Positions 31,232-40,943 are shown, counted from the first letter of the stretch. The stretch is 64,000 nt of DNA from Qipengyuania sp. HL-TH1 (GCF_036365825.1 NZ_CP142675.1:1302001-1366000), one strand, 5' to 3'. Notes: generated by a model not told the origin, from the letters alone. Translations and numbers: made by a program.

Positions 31232-31999
31232 CTATTCCGCGGTCCAGCCGCCATCGACGCTCCAGTTGGCGCCGTTGACGTTCTGCGCCTCGTCGCGGCA
31301 CAGGAACACGGCGAGCGCGCCGATTTCGTCGGGCTGGACGAACTTCTTGGTCGCCTGCTTGACCAGCAGCACATCGTTGATGACCTGCTCGCGGGTCATC
31401 CCGCGCGCCGCCATCGTGTCGGGAATCTGGTTTTCGACCAGCGGGGTCCACACATAGCCCGGGCTGATGCAATTGGCGGTCACGCCGAATTCGGCGAGTT
31501 CGAGCGCCACGGTCTTGGTCAGGCCGTCGAGCCCGTGCTTGGCCGAATTATACGCCGACTTGAACGGGCTGGCGACCTTGGAATGCGCGCTGGCGGTGTT
31601 GATGATCCGCCCCCACCCCTTGCGCTTCATCGCCGGCGCGGCGAGCCGCGTGGTATGGAACGCCGCGGTCAGGTTGAGCGCGATGATCGTGTCCCATTTC
31701 TCGACCGGGAAATCCTCCACCGGCGCGACATGCTGCATCCCGGCATTGTTGACGAGCACGTCGATCTCGCCCGCCTCGGCCATCATCGCCTCGATTTGCG
31801 CGACATCGGTCAGATCCGCACCGCTGTGCGTCGCGTCCAGTTCCTTGCACAATCCGGCGATCTCACCCGCATCGCCAAAGCCGTTGAGGACCACCCGCGC
31901 CCCCGCACCCGCCAGCGCGCGCGCGATGGCGAGGCCGATGCCGCTGGTCGATCCGGTAACCAGTGCGCGCTTGCCTTCGAGGAATTGGGCGTGAAACAT
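31232..31999 (-). CDS. 3-hydroxybutyrate dehydrogenase (SDR)
   Basis: 255 residues. TGSTSGIGLAIARALA is near residue 12, VLNGFGDA is the cofactor-binding strand typical of BdhA-type enzymes, and NNAGMQHVAPVEDFP is near 87. The catalytic set is the Ser in ASAHSKVASPFKSAY and YNSAKHG, and YVWTPLVENQIPDTM is characteristic of this subfamily. It would interconvert 3-hydroxybutyrate and acetoacetate with NAD, as in polyhydroxybutyrate breakdown. ATG 31999 is chosen with GGAGAG upstream. It is divergent from the zinc protease gene. Confidence 0.9.
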   Translation of the reverse strand: MFHAQFLEGKRALVTGSTSGIGLAIARALAGAGARVVLNGFGDAGEIAGLCKELDATHSGADLTDVAQIEAMMAEAGEIDVLVNNAGMQHVAPVEDFPVEKWDTIIALNLTAAFHTTRLAAPAMKRKGWGRIINTASAHSKVASPFKSAYNSAKHGLDGLTKTVALELAEFGVTANCISPGYVWTPLVENQIPDTMAARGMTREQVINDVLLVKQATKKFVQPDEIGALAVFLCRDEAQNVNGANWSVDGGWTAE

Positions 32000-32087
32000 T
32001 TGGCTCTCCGGACATTGTAGGAATGGTCGATTTCGGCCATCGCGCACATACTAGCGGCTGTAAAGCGGCCAGACATCGGGGGAAGAC

Positions 32088-32945
32088 ATGCGGCTCAATC
32101 CGTTCAATACCGGCAATATCAACGTACGATCGAGCGGCGGCGGCGGTGTCCCCGGCGGCAAGGCGGGCGGGATCGGCTGCGGCACGATCGTGATCGCCGC
32201 AGTGGGCTATTTCGTCTTCGGGCTCGACCCGATGCAGACCGCGGGCATGGTCGAAGGCGTGCAGCAGGGCCAGCAGCAGGCGGGCCCGGCGAACACCAAC
32301 GAACAGGAAGTGTGCACCAGCAGCGAATTTGCGCGCGAGGCATGCAACGGCCTGCAATCGCTCAACCAGACCTGGGCGGGCACCTTCGAAGCGCAGGGCT
32401 ATGGCGACCAGTTCCGCCAGCCCACGCTCGACCTCTATGGCGGCGGCGGGGTGAACACCGGCTGCGGCAGCGGGACCTCGGCGATGGGGCCGTTCTACTG
32501 CCCCGCCGACCAGACGATCTATATCGATACCAGCTTCTACGACACGCTCGAACGCCAGCTTGGCGCGGGCGGCGATTTCGCGCGTTATTACGTGCTCGCG
32601 CATGAATATGGCCACCATATCCAGACGATCACCGGGATTTCCAGCCAGATCCGCAGCGCGCAGCAGCAGAACCCGAGCCGGGCGAACCAACTGCAGGTGC
32701 TGATGGAATTGCAGGCGGATTGCTATGCCGGGGTCTGGGCGGGCAAGAACCGCAATCTGATCGAACCGGGCGATATCGAAGAGGGGATGCAGGCCGCCGC
32801 CGCGATCGGCGACGACCGGCTGACCGGCGGACGGGTCTCGTCGGAAAACTTCACCCACGGCACGTCGCAGCAGCGCAGCGATGCCTTGCGGCTGGGCCTG
32901 CAGGGCGATGACCGCGCCTGCGACCGGATTACCAATATCGGCTGA
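32088..32945 (+). CDS. Neutral zinc metallopeptidase (YpfJ family)
   Basis: 285 residues. The N-terminal ~25 are Gly/Asn-rich (INVRSSGGGGVPGGKAGG), followed by one membrane helix (GCGTIVIAAVGYFVFG). The zinc motif HEYGHH is near residue 182 in YVLAHEYGHHIQTITG, with the downstream Glu in MELQADCYAGVW. This is the putative-neutral-zinc-metallopeptidase (PF04228) pattern at its usual length. The active site would face the periplasm. Its physiological substrate is unknown. It stands alone between two minus-strand units. Confidence 0.9.
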   Translation: MRLNPFNTGNINVRSSGGGGVPGGKAGGIGCGTIVIAAVGYFVFGLDPMQTAGMVEGVQQGQQQAGPANTNEQEVCTSSEFAREACNGLQSLNQTWAGTFEAQGYGDQFRQPTLDLYGGGGVNTGCGSGTSAMGPFYCPADQTIYIDTSFYDTLERQLGAGGDFARYYVLAHEYGHHIQTITGISSQIRSAQQQNPSRANQLQVLMELQADCYAGVWAGKNRNLIEPGDIEEGMQAAAAIGDDRLTGGRVSSENFTHGTSQQRSDALRLGLQGDDRACDRITNIG

Positions 32946-32984
32946 TCGGCGCGCCCGCGTCCGTTAGGCTAGCGCTGCAGGGGC

Positions 32985-34718
32985 TCAGCGCGACAGCCGC
33001 TCGATCTCCGCGTCGATATCCGCGAGGATCTCGGCACGCATCTCATCGGACCAGTTCCGATCCGCTGCGAGCGACTCGCGCGTGTGCTTGAGCGCCTTCA
33101 GCGCCACCGTATCGCCATAGCTTTCGCACACATACATGGTGGTGCGGCCCTTGGCATCGACCTTGGTGGTGACCGCGCGGTCCTTGTCGAGGCATTTCAT
33201 CACCACTTTCGGCGCGCTGGCGATGGCCTTTTCCGCCACTGCCTCGGCGCGGACCTGTGCCACTTCGGCATGCGCTTCGGCCAGGGCAAGCTGGACCTCC
33301 CGGCGGCTCTCCGCGCGGTCGACCTGCCGCGCTTCGATCTGCTGCAGTTCGCGCTGCACCTTGCCGCCGTCGGCCAGGTCCTCGCGCAATTGCGCCATTT
33401 CCTTCTTGAAGGCGCGCTTTTCCTTGTCGCTCATCTGGTCCCAGTTGCGGCCGTCCCAGCGGGCATGGCGCGCCGGGTCGCGCTCGACCCGTGCCATGGA
33501 CTCGCGTGCCCGTTCGAGCTCGCGTTCGGCGCGCTCGATATCGCGTTCGGCGCGGTCAAACTCACGCTCGATCGTGCGCTCCATCGCGGCGACGAATTCG
33601 CGGTCGCTGGGCGGTTCGGGCGCTTGCGGGGCATCCGGCGCTTCCGGCGCGAGCGGCGACAGCGGCGCGACGGGCGTTTGCAGCGCAAAGGGCTCTTCCG
33701 GCACGTGGGCGACAATCCCTTCGGCATACCCGATGCTGGCGGTCATCGGCAGCGCGAACACGGCAGCGGCCACTGCGCTGCGTACGGCAAAGCGGCGGCG
33801 GCGCGAATGGTCGGTCATCGGCAGGCTGCGCAGCCGATGGATGATCGACTTGTCGCCGAGCACGGGACAGGCCATCGGCGCCGCCAGCGCGGGCCGCGGC
33901 GCGATCTGCGGACGGCGGGCGAAATCGGCGATGATCGCGGCATAGGCGGCGCGCTCTTCGCGGCTGCGGCTGGCCACCACGCGCGCATCGCAGGCGGCTT
34001 CCTGGTCGCGGCGCATGGCGGACCAGCCCATCCAGCCCAGCGGGTTGAACCAGTGGATCGCGAACAGCGGCTGTACCAGCACATTGACGAGGATGTCGTG
34101 CCCGCGGTGATGGGCTAGCTCATGCGCAATCGCGAGATCGCGCACCTGGCGTTCGCGGCTGGCCATGAAGCCATCGGGCAATGCCACAACCTTGTCGAAC
34201 ACCCCGAAGGCCATCGGACCCGAGATTGCAGTGGTCTCGATAAGCCGGATCGGGCCGACCTCGCCGACGGGGCGCGCATCCTCGAGCAATTCGCGGCGCA
34301 GCTCGCCATACAGCCAGAACCGGCGGCCCATGAAGATTGCCGCGCCGACCAGCCAGACGATCACCAGCGGAGTGAGCAGGTCGATGGGTGTGTCGAGCGG
34401 CGCAGTCCCGGCGGGGGAGACGAATTCACTATAGGAAAACCCGCTCTCGGCACTCGGCGCAAACGCCAGATCGGCGGCAATCACCTCGCTGCCGGCGTCG
34501 CCACCACCCGAAAGGTCGGGACGCATCCATGCAGGCAGTGTCACCGGCGGGAACAGCATCCGGATAAGCGGCAGGAACCATAGCGCATAAGCCGCGCCCG
34601 CGCCGAGATATTTGGCCACCGGGCGGCGCAGCAGCAGCGCAACGCCGATCAGTGCGCCGGTCCACACCAGCGTATCGAGCAGGAACAGGCTCCAATATTC
34701 GCGGATTAGCTCGGTCAT
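32985..34718 (-). CDS. M56 (BlaR1-family) membrane metalloprotease with a C-terminal coiled coil
   Basis: 577 residues. Several N-terminal membrane helices (residues ~1-130) precede a cytosolic zinc-protease segment with HELAHHRGHDILV (HExxH) near residue 205. A helix near 315-335 (VRSAVAAAVFALPMTASIGY) crosses the membrane. The outer ~240 residues are extremely charged, with repeated E-R-E-L-E-R heptads, and lack the SxxK penicillin-sensor domain of BlaR1. The start overlaps the BlaI-like gene's stop by 4 bp. The expected role is cleavage of the BlaI-like repressor after an envelope signal. Confidence 0.88.
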   Translation of the reverse strand: MTELIREYWSLFLLDTLVWTGALIGVALLLRRPVAKYLGAGAAYALWFLPLIRMLFPPVTLPAWMRPDLSGGGDAGSEVIAADLAFAPSAESGFSYSEFVSPAGTAPLDTPIDLLTPLVIVWLVGAAIFMGRRFWLYGELRRELLEDARPVGEVGPIRLIETTAISGPMAFGVFDKVVALPDGFMASRERQVRDLAIAHELAHHRGHDILVNVLVQPLFAIHWFNPLGWMGWSAMRRDQEAACDARVVASRSREERAAYAAIIADFARRPQIAPRPALAAPMACPVLGDKSIIHRLRSLPMTDHSRRRRFAVRSAVAAAVFALPMTASIGYAEGIVAHVPEEPFALQTPVAPLSPLAPEAPDAPQAPEPPSDREFVAAMERTIEREFDRAERDIERAERELERARESMARVERDPARHARWDGRNWDQMSDKEKRAFKKEMAQLREDLADGGKVQRELQQIEARQVDRAESRREVQLALAEAHAEVAQVRAEAVAEKAIASAPKVVMKCLDKDRAVTTKVDAKGRTTMYVCESYGDTVALKALKHTRESLAADRNWSDEMRAEILADIDAEIERLSR

Positions 34719-35104
34719 TTGCGCATCTCCCTCAAGAGCGCTTCGATTTCGACGAGGTCGTCGTCGGTGAGCGCCTCGCTCTCGGCCAGCTGGGCGAAAA
34801 GCGGGGCGGCGCGGCCGCCGAACAGCCGGTCGACCAGGCGGCGGCTTTCACCACCGACATAGTCGGACCGCTCGATCAGCGGGCGATACAGGAATTTGCG
34901 ACCCTGGGGCTCGGTGCTGACCACCTGTTTCTGGACGAGCCGGCTGAGCAGCGTCTTGACGGTCGGGATCGACCAGTCACGCCGCGCGCAGATCGCCTCG
35001 CACACTTCGGCGGCGGAGATCGGGTTGCGGTCCCACAGCACTTCCATGACGGCGTGCTCGGCTTCGCTGATCCGCTCGCCCGGGGCGTCCTTGCGCTTGC
35101 TCAT
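34715..35104 (-). CDS. BlaI/MecI/CopY-family winged-helix repressor
   Basis: 129 residues. SEAEHAVMEVLWDRNPISAA and RDWSIPTVKTLLSRLVQKQV form the MecI-type winged helix; the C-terminal helices carry dimerisation and protease-recognition residues. ATG 35104 is chosen because AGGAGGTGGGA lies directly before it; the in-frame GTG six bases upstream is part of that ribosome site. It is co-transcribed with the M56 protease. Two TACnnnnGTA boxes 47-77 bp upstream are a plausible autoregulatory operator. Confidence 0.9.
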   Translation of the reverse strand: MSKRKDAPGERISEAEHAVMEVLWDRNPISAAEVCEAICARRDWSIPTVKTLLSRLVQKQVVSTEPQGRKFLYRPLIERSDYVGGESRRLVDRLFGGRAAPLFAQLAESEALTDDDLVEIEALLREMRK

Positions 35105-35150
35105 TCCCACCTCCTGATCGTCGTCTGATCGTCACGCGTAATTCTTCGAT

Positions 35151-35160
35151 TACGTCTGTA
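35151..35160. promoter_or_regulatory. BlaI-type operator half A
   Basis: TACGTCTGTA fits the TACnnnTGTA form of BlaI/MecI boxes (ATTACGTCTGTAG with flanks). It lies 47 bp upstream of the repressor ATG and 21 bp, centre to centre, from the second box. Confidence 0.55.
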
Positions 35161-35171
35161 GCCACAGCGAC

Positions 35172-35181
35172 TACGAATGTA
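35172..35181. promoter_or_regulatory. BlaI-type operator half B
   Basis: TACGAATGTA, flanked as CTACGAATGTAA, is the second TACnnnTGTA box. Two sites one on the same face of the helix, in the gap between the divergent repressor and cyclophilin genes, suggest autoregulation and possibly control of the cyclophilin gene. Confidence 0.55.
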
Positions 35182-35251
35182 AACCTGAAGCGTGGATGAA
35201 TGCGCGGGAAAGGTCCTTGCTTCTCGACCAACGACATATCACTCTGGATCA

Positions 35252-35902
35252 ATGACACGGATTCTGGCCGCGCTGGCCCCGCTCACCCTTTTCGCCACGC
35301 CGATCGCCGCGCAGGACGAATCGCTGCCCGAGGCGGAAATCTACGCCACCCAGCTGGTCGTGATCGAAACCACCATGGGCGATATCACGGTGGAAATCGA
35401 GACCGAGCGCGCACCGGTGACCGCAGGTAATTTCCTGCGCTATGTCGACGAGGACCGCTTCGACGGCACCACTTTCTACCGCGCGATGCATCTCGACTGG
35501 GGCGAACCGCCCAACGGGTTGCTGCAGGGCGGCACGCAGATGCACCCCGACCGCGTGCTCGACTCGATCGCGCATGAACCGACGACCCAGACCGGCCTCA
35601 GCCACACCAATGGCGCGCTGTCGATGGCGCGTTACGATCCGGGCAGCGCGACGGGGGATTTCTCGATCATGATCAAGGACCAGACCGGGCTCGATGCGAC
35701 CCCGGCCTCGTCCGATCCGAGCCTGCAGGCGGGCTTCGCGGTGTTCGGCCATGTGGTCGACGGGATGGACGTGGTCCATGCGATCCACGCGCTCCCGCCC
35801 GATCCCGACAAGGGCGAAGGCTGGATGAAGGGGCAGTTGCTCGCCGATCCGGTCGAAATCATCGATATGCGCCGGGTGGATGCGCCGACCGGCACGGACT
35901 GA
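35252..35902 (+). CDS. Exported cyclophilin-type peptidyl-prolyl isomerase
   Basis: 216 residues with a signal peptide (ILAALAPLTLFATPIAAQ). The cyclophilin fold is recognised by VVIETTMGDITVEIETERAP, TAGNFLRYVDEDRFDGTTFY, GALSMAR and FAVFGHVVDGMDVVHAI. It would act as a periplasmic proline isomerase in outer-membrane protein folding. ATG 35252 begins the signal sequence. It is divergent from the BlaI-like gene and shares the 147-bp region containing the twin operator. Confidence 0.9.
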   Translation: MTRILAALAPLTLFATPIAAQDESLPEAEIYATQLVVIETTMGDITVEIETERAPVTAGNFLRYVDEDRFDGTTFYRAMHLDWGEPPNGLLQGGTQMHPDRVLDSIAHEPTTQTGLSHTNGALSMARYDPGSATGDFSIMIKDQTGLDATPASSDPSLQAGFAVFGHVVDGMDVVHAIHALPPDPDKGEGWMKGQLLADPVEIIDMRRVDAPTGTD

Positions 35903-35917
35903 CCGGATACCCGGCAG

Positions 35918-37186
35918 CTAGGCGATTGGCCCCTCGTCCTCGCCGCATACGCTGGCCCGGTCGATGCGGAAGATCTTGACCTCCCCCACCCCTTTCAGCG
36001 TGTGCAGTTCCGCGCCCGAGAAGGGCATCGCGGTCCGCGCCGAGAGATAGGTGGATTCGCTCACCGCGATGCCGCCGGGCTGGGCAATGCCTTCGACCCG
36101 GCTGGCGACATTCATCGTGTCGCCCCAGTAATCATAGGCATAGCGGCGGCTGCCGACCACGCCGCCGACCACCGGGCCGGTGTGAATGCCGACGCGGACC
36201 TGGACGTCGAGGTCGGTTTCCTGCGCGAAGACGCGGATGCTGCGGATGATGTCGCAGGCAAAAGCGATCGCCTCGCCCGCGCCGCGATCGCCCGAGGCCT
36301 GCCCCCCCGAAACCGCCAGATAGGCATCGCCGATGGTCTTGACCTTCTCCACCCCGGTGCGGTCGGCGCACTCGTCGGCAATCGAGAAAACTTCGTTGAG
36401 TACCTTGACCAGCATGCCGGGCGACAGCCTGCGCGCCAGCTTGGAGAAGCCAACGATATCGATGAAGATCACCGATACGTCGGAGAAGGAATCGGCCACC
36501 GCCTGGCCTTCGCGCAGCCGTGCGGCGACTTCGGGCGGGAGCACGTTGAACAGCAATTCTTCGGTCTTGCGGCGTTCGAGTTCGAGCGCCTGCCCTGCGG
36601 CGAAGGTCTTGCGCGCGCGGCGGTCGATGTCCCAGTTCACGAAGGTGGCGAAGGTGAAGAAGGTGGTGAAATTGGTGAAGGTATAGACCTTGTTCACGAT
36701 CCCCCGATCGGCCTGCACCAGGAAGGCGAGATAGATCACCAGCACGACCCCGGCCCAGGCAAGGTAATAGCGGGTGGTCGCGACGAAGCCGACGCTGGCG
36801 AAGACCATCAATATGCCGAGGTTGATGATCGCCATGCCGAAGCGCGAAATGCCGGTGATCGCGGCTTGGTCGCCCAGCGCGTCGATCAGCATGATCATCG
36901 CCACGCCCAGCGCGGTGAAGATGAGCATGTCGACCCATCCCCGCTCGACATAGAACCGCGTAAAGGTGAGCGCGATGATCCCGACCAGCGCGGCGATGAA
37001 GATGCCCGCCGCGAGATTGTAGGCGATCACCCCCTCGCGCGGGAAATGCAGCGGATTGAAGCCGATATAGGAAAGCAGGGTAACAATGCCGATCCCGGCA
37101 AGGAAGCGCGTACCGGGAATGCGCGCCAGCCGCTCGCCCTCGACATAGGTGCGCTCAGTATCCGGATCTTCGAAACGCCCCAGCAT
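35918..37186 (-). CDS. Membrane-bound class III adenylate cyclase
   Basis: 422 residues from ATG 37186 (a TTG 42 bp upstream would lengthen it). Six membrane helices occupy residues ~25-190, then a class III cyclase domain. Metal-binding Asp residues are in VIFIDIVGFSKLARRL and KTIGDAYLAVSGG, the adenine-selecting Lys in VEKVKTIGD, and the Asp/Asn/Arg set in YWGDTMNVASRVEG. K plus D at the purine site fits ATP rather than GTP. The product would be cAMP; the sensed signal is unknown. It is convergent with the cyclophilin gene. Confidence 0.9.
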   Translation of the reverse strand: MLGRFEDPDTERTYVEGERLARIPGTRFLAGIGIVTLLSYIGFNPLHFPREGVIAYNLAAGIFIAALVGIIALTFTRFYVERGWVDMLIFTALGVAMIMLIDALGDQAAITGISRFGMAIINLGILMVFASVGFVATTRYYLAWAGVVLVIYLAFLVQADRGIVNKVYTFTNFTTFFTFATFVNWDIDRRARKTFAAGQALELERRKTEELLFNVLPPEVAARLREGQAVADSFSDVSVIFIDIVGFSKLARRLSPGMLVKVLNEVFSIADECADRTGVEKVKTIGDAYLAVSGGQASGDRGAGEAIAFACDIIRSIRVFAQETDLDVQVRVGIHTGPVVGGVVGSRRYAYDYWGDTMNVASRVEGIAQPGGIAVSESTYLSARTAMPFSGAELHTLKGVGEVKIFRIDRASVCGEDEGPIA

Positions 37187-37294
37187 CGATTGCCCCCCAA
37201 TGCCCCCTGCACCGGCGAACCTACCCAATGCCGCGCGGCAAGACCAGCGGTTGGCGCAGGCAGGTACCCGGCCCGGCCGGGCGCCGCGCCAGTA

Positions 37295-38602
37295 TCAGCG
37301 GGTTTCGCGCGCCAGCCGGCTCATCAGGATGGCCGAGCGCTGCGCCTGCCGCACGATCGAGCGCAAGTCGATCGTCTCGCCCTCGGCATGGCTCCCGCTG
37401 CCCGCGGGCCCCATCCCGGCCAGCCCGTCGACATGGGGCGCGACGAAGCTGATATCGGCGGCGCCGCGCCGCGACGGGGGATAGGGCTGCATCGCCTCGC
37501 GCCCAAGGTCGGCGTTGATCGCATTGAGCCGGTCGAGCAGCGCGGCATTGCCCGCGGTCGGCGCCATCGGCGGATAGCGGAATTCGATCGCGATTGTCGC
37601 CTCGGTTCCCGGCAGGTGCTGCGCGACGATGGCGCGCATCTTCTCGGCGGTCGCCTCGTTCTGTTCGGGTGTCAGCGCGCGCAAATCGCCGCGTGCCACC
37701 GCCTGCGAGGGGATGATGTTGGTCTTTCCGCTGGTGGTGGCGGACAGGCCGTCCTCGCCCAGCTCGGCCGGGGTTCCGCCCGCCATGAAACCGACGTTGT
37801 AGGTGAGGTTTTCCTCGGGCAATTCGCGCCGGAAGGCATCGAGGATGCGCGCCATTTCGTAGATCGCGCCATAGCCCGCATGGCCCGAGAATATGCCCGA
37901 GCTGTGCCCGCTGTCCGCGTGCGTGGTCAGCGTCCAGCCGCCCGAAGACCGCCGCGCGACCACGCCTGCGTCCTTGCCGTCCAGCACCGACAGCCCTTCA
38001 TAGCCCAGCGCGACATCGGCCCATTTGCCCGCCTCGACCAGGTCCCGGCGCGCGGCATCCAGCGGTTCGCCCGCATCTTCCTCGTCGCCAGTCAGCGCGA
38101 CGACGATGTTCGCGCCCTCGAGCGTACCCGCCGCCTGCATGGCGCGTAGCGCGGCGAGGATCACCACGATCCCGCCCTTGTCGTCAACCACGCCGGGGCC
38201 GGTCGCGCTGTCGCCCTCGCGGACGAAGCCGGTGAACGGGGAATCGGGTTCGAACACCGTATCGAGATGGCCGATCAGCAGCATCTTCGTGGTGCCCGGT
38301 GCGCCTTCGTGCCGCGCAAACAGGTGCCCTGCGCTCCCCTGCGCCGACTGGTCGATCCATTCGGTGGTAAAGCCGAGCGCCGCGAATTCGGGCGCCAGTA
38401 CCTCGGCCACCGCCTTCACGCCCGCATGATTGTGCGAACCCGAATTAATGAGCGTGATTTCCTCGAGCAGCGCGACGTCGGTCTCGAACCCGTCCGCGAC
38501 GGTTTCGACCATGACCTCTTCCGCATTGCTGAGCTGCGCGGAGACGGGGGCGGCAAGCAGCGCCGCAAGACCCGCGACGAAGCCGAGCGCCCCCGCCCGC
38601 AT
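37295..38602 (-). CDS. Exported M20-family metallopeptidase
   Basis: 435 residues with a signal peptide (ALGFVAGLAALLAAPVSAQ). M20 zinc ligands are visible in IGHLDTVFEPD (His), VVDDKGGIVV (bridging Asp) and LTGDEEDAGEP (catalytic Glu/ligand). The lid/dimerisation domain lies between ~215 and 330, and the final ligand region is SGSHAEGETIDLRS. It belongs to the glutamate-carboxypeptidase-like branch. Its ATG overlaps the sdhA stop by 1 bp, so it is translated from the succinate dehydrogenase message, an unexpected pairing. Confidence 0.88.
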   Translation of the reverse strand: MRAGALGFVAGLAALLAAPVSAQLSNAEEVMVETVADGFETDVALLEEITLINSGSHNHAGVKAVAEVLAPEFAALGFTTEWIDQSAQGSAGHLFARHEGAPGTTKMLLIGHLDTVFEPDSPFTGFVREGDSATGPGVVDDKGGIVVILAALRAMQAAGTLEGANIVVALTGDEEDAGEPLDAARRDLVEAGKWADVALGYEGLSVLDGKDAGVVARRSSGGWTLTTHADSGHSSGIFSGHAGYGAIYEMARILDAFRRELPEENLTYNVGFMAGGTPAELGEDGLSATTSGKTNIIPSQAVARGDLRALTPEQNEATAEKMRAIVAQHLPGTEATIAIEFRYPPMAPTAGNAALLDRLNAINADLGREAMQPYPPSRRGAADISFVAPHVDGLAGMGPAGSGSHAEGETIDLRSIVRQAQRSAILMSRLARETR

Positions 38603-40545
38603 CAGTAAACCCGCTTCTTCGGCTCGATGTACTTCGCGTCGTCGGTCAGCGTGTATTCGTGGACCGGGCGGTAATCGATCTTCACGCCGCCGCCATTGCC
38701 GCCCCAGCCGTCGAACCAGGCGATGCTGTGCTTCATCCATTCGGCGTCGTTGCGATCGGGGAAATCCTCATGCGCATGCGCGCCGCGGCTTTCCTTGCGG
38801 TTTTCCGCCGAAGCCATGGTGACATTGGCCTGCGCCATCAGATTGTCGAGCTCGAGCGTCTCGATCAGATCGCTGTTCCAGATCAGCGAACGGTCGAAGA
38901 CCTTCACGTCCTCCATCCGCTTGTTGATCTGCTTCAGGTTCTCGACCCCCTCGGCCATCAGCTTGCTGTCGCGGAACACCGCCGCGTGGCGGGTCATGGT
39001 CTTCTGCATTTCCGCGCGCAGCTCAGCCGTCGGCGTGCCGCCATCGGCATAGCGGAAATGGTCGAGCCGGGTGAGCGACAGGTCGGCGCTGTCGGCGGGC
39101 AGTTCGTCATGGCTGGTGCCCGGCTTGATCAGTTCCTTGAGGCGGTGGCCGGTTGCCCGGCCGAACACCACGAGGTCGATCAGCGAGTTCGAACCGAGAC
39201 GGTTGGCGCCGTGGACCGAGACGCAGGCGGCTTCGCCCACCGCGAACAGGCCGGGGACGATCTTTTCGGGATCGTTCTTGTCGCCCGCCATCACTTCGCC
39301 GTGATAGTTACAGGGGATGCCGCCCATGTTGTAATGCACCGTCGGGGTGACGGGCAGCGGTTCGCGGGTCAGGTCGACCCCGGCGAAGATCTTGCCGCTC
39401 TCGGTGATCCCCGGCAGGCGCTGGCCCAGCACGGTCGGATCGATGTGGTCGAGATGGAGGTAGATGTGGTCCTTTTCCGGGCCCACGCCGCGGCCTTCGC
39501 GCATTTCCAGCGCCATCGAGCGGCTGACGACGTCGCGGCTGGCGAGGTCCTTCGCGCTCGGCGCATAGCGTTCCATGAACCGCTCGCCCTCGGAATTGGT
39601 GAGGTAGCCGCCCTCGCCGCGTGCGCCCTCGGTGATGAGCACGCCCGCGCCGTAGATGCCGGTCGGGTGGAACTGGACGAATTCCATGTCCTGCAGCGGC
39701 AGTCCGGCGCGCAGCACCATGCCGCCGCCATCGCCGGTGCAGGTATGCGCGCTGGTCGCGGTGTAATAGCAGCGGCCGTAGCCGCCGGTTGCCAGCACCA
39801 CCGCCTTCGCGCGGAAGCGGTGGATCGTGCCGTCGTCGAGGCACATGGCCATGACGCCGACGCAAACGCCGTCCTTCATGATCAGGTCGAGCGCGAAATA
39901 TTCGATGAAGAAGTCCGCGTCGTACTTCAGGCTCTGCTGGTAGAGCGCGTGGAGCATGGCGTGACCGGTCCGGTCGGCCGCGGCGCAGGTGCGCTGCACC
40001 GGCGGGCCTTCGCCCATGTTCTGCATGTGCCCGCCGAACGGGCGCTGGTAGATCGTGCCGTCGTCATTGCGGCTGAAGGGCACGCCGGCGTGCTCCAGCT
40101 CGTAAACCGCCTGCGGTGCTTCGCGCACCAGATATTCGATCGCGTCCTGGTCGCCGAGCCAGTCGGAGCCCTTGACCGTATCGTACATGTGCCACTGCCA
40201 GTGGTCGGGCGTGTTGTTGCCGAGGCTGGCGGCGATACCGCCCTGCGCCGCGACGGTGTGCGAACGGGTCGGGAAAACCTTGGTGATGTTGGCGGTCTTG
40301 AGGCCGCTTTCGGCGGCGCCCATCGTGGCGCGCAGGCCCGAACCGCCGGCGCCGACGACGATTACGTCATAGGTATGCTCGACGATCGGATAGGCCGCAG
40401 CGCCGCCCTGCCGTTTCGTTCCGGGGGCGGATCCGGGCGTTGCCGGAGCGGTTGTCGGAGATTGGTTGGAACTGTCCACATTGCCCGTATTGGTATCGTC
40501 GCGCCCACCGTGCGGCGGCGCGCCATTGTTCGCACCACTAGTCAT
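38602..40545 (-). CDS. sdhA: Succinate dehydrogenase flavoprotein subunit with an N-terminal extension
   Basis: 647 residues, the FAD subunit of complex II oxidising succinate to fumarate. [19 protein letters not shown] is at ~61; the covalent-FAD His is in [13 protein letters not shown] near 95. The active-site HPTGIYGAG and RGEGGYLTN are near 255-280. About 50 Ser/Thr/Gly/Pro-rich residues precede the family's usual start ([10 protein letters not shown]). There is no in-frame ATG between them, and ATG 40545 overlaps the sdhD stop, so the extension appears real. sdhB is not downstream. Confidence 0.93.
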   Translation of the reverse strand: MTSGANNGAPPHGGRDDTNTGNVDSSNQSPTTAPATPGSAPGTKRQGGAAAYPIVEHTYDVIVVGAGGSGLRATMGAAESGLKTANITKVFPTRSHTVAAQGGIAASLGNNTPDHWQWHMYDTVKGSDWLGDQDAIEYLVREAPQAVYELEHAGVPFSRNDDGTIYQRPFGGHMQNMGEGPPVQRTCAAADRTGHAMLHALYQQSLKYDADFFIEYFALDLIMKDGVCVGVMAMCLDDGTIHRFRAKAVVLATGGYGRCYYTATSAHTCTGDGGGMVLRAGLPLQDMEFVQFHPTGIYGAGVLITEGARGEGGYLTNSEGERFMERYAPSAKDLASRDVVSRSMALEMREGRGVGPEKDHIYLHLDHIDPTVLGQRLPGITESGKIFAGVDLTREPLPVTPTVHYNMGGIPCNYHGEVMAGDKNDPEKIVPGLFAVGEAACVSVHGANRLGSNSLIDLVVFGRATGHRLKELIKPGTSHDELPADSADLSLTRLDHFRYADGGTPTAELRAEMQKTMTRHAAVFRDSKLMAEGVENLKQINKRMEDVKVFDRSLIWNSDLIETLELDNLMAQANVTMASAENRKESRGAHAHEDFPDRNDAEWMKHSIAWFDGWGGNGGGVKIDYRPVHEYTLTDDAKYIEPKKRVY

Positions 40546-40931
40546 CAGGAAATTCCTCCAAGCGCGATGCGCGCAATCGAAACGAGACCGAAGACACCGC
40601 CGCCGATCGCCGCGAGATTGAGCGCAGCGATACAGGCAAACTTGTTTCCGGGAGTATGGACATAATCCTCGATCAGCACCTGCAGGCCGAGGCGGGCATG
40701 CCAGAAGACCGAGACGATCAACAGCGCCAGCGCGGTGGCGGGCACCGTCTGCGAGGCCCAGCCGGCGACCGAGCCGTAGGAATAGTCGGGCAGCAGCGCG
40801 AGGCTGACCGCGAGAAACAGCATCAGCACCAGATTGCCGATCGCGGTGAAGCGCTGCAACAGCCAGTGATGCGCGCCTTCATGCGCCGAGCCGAGCCCGC
40901 GCACGCGTCCGATGGAGGTTCCGTTACCCAT
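40545..40931 (-). CDS. sdhD: Succinate dehydrogenase membrane anchor subunit D
   Basis: 128 residues with three helices ([60 protein letters not shown]). [13 protein letters not shown] is the conserved heme/quinone-side motif of SdhD. It anchors SdhAB and helps bind ubiquinone. It lies 12 bp after sdhC and overlaps sdhA by one base (TGATG). Confidence 0.9.
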   Translation of the reverse strand: MGNGTSIGRVRGLGSAHEGAHHWLLQRFTAIGNLVLMLFLAVSLALLPDYSYGSVAGWASQTVPATALALLIVSVFWHARLGLQVLIEDYVHTPGNKFACIAALNLAAIGGGVFGLVSIARIALGGIS

Positions 40932-40943
40932 GGGTATTGCCCT

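Noticed and set aside
38659..40665. A 668-residue open frame antisense to sdhA
   Set aside because: Shadow of sdhA; no motif, no ribosome site.
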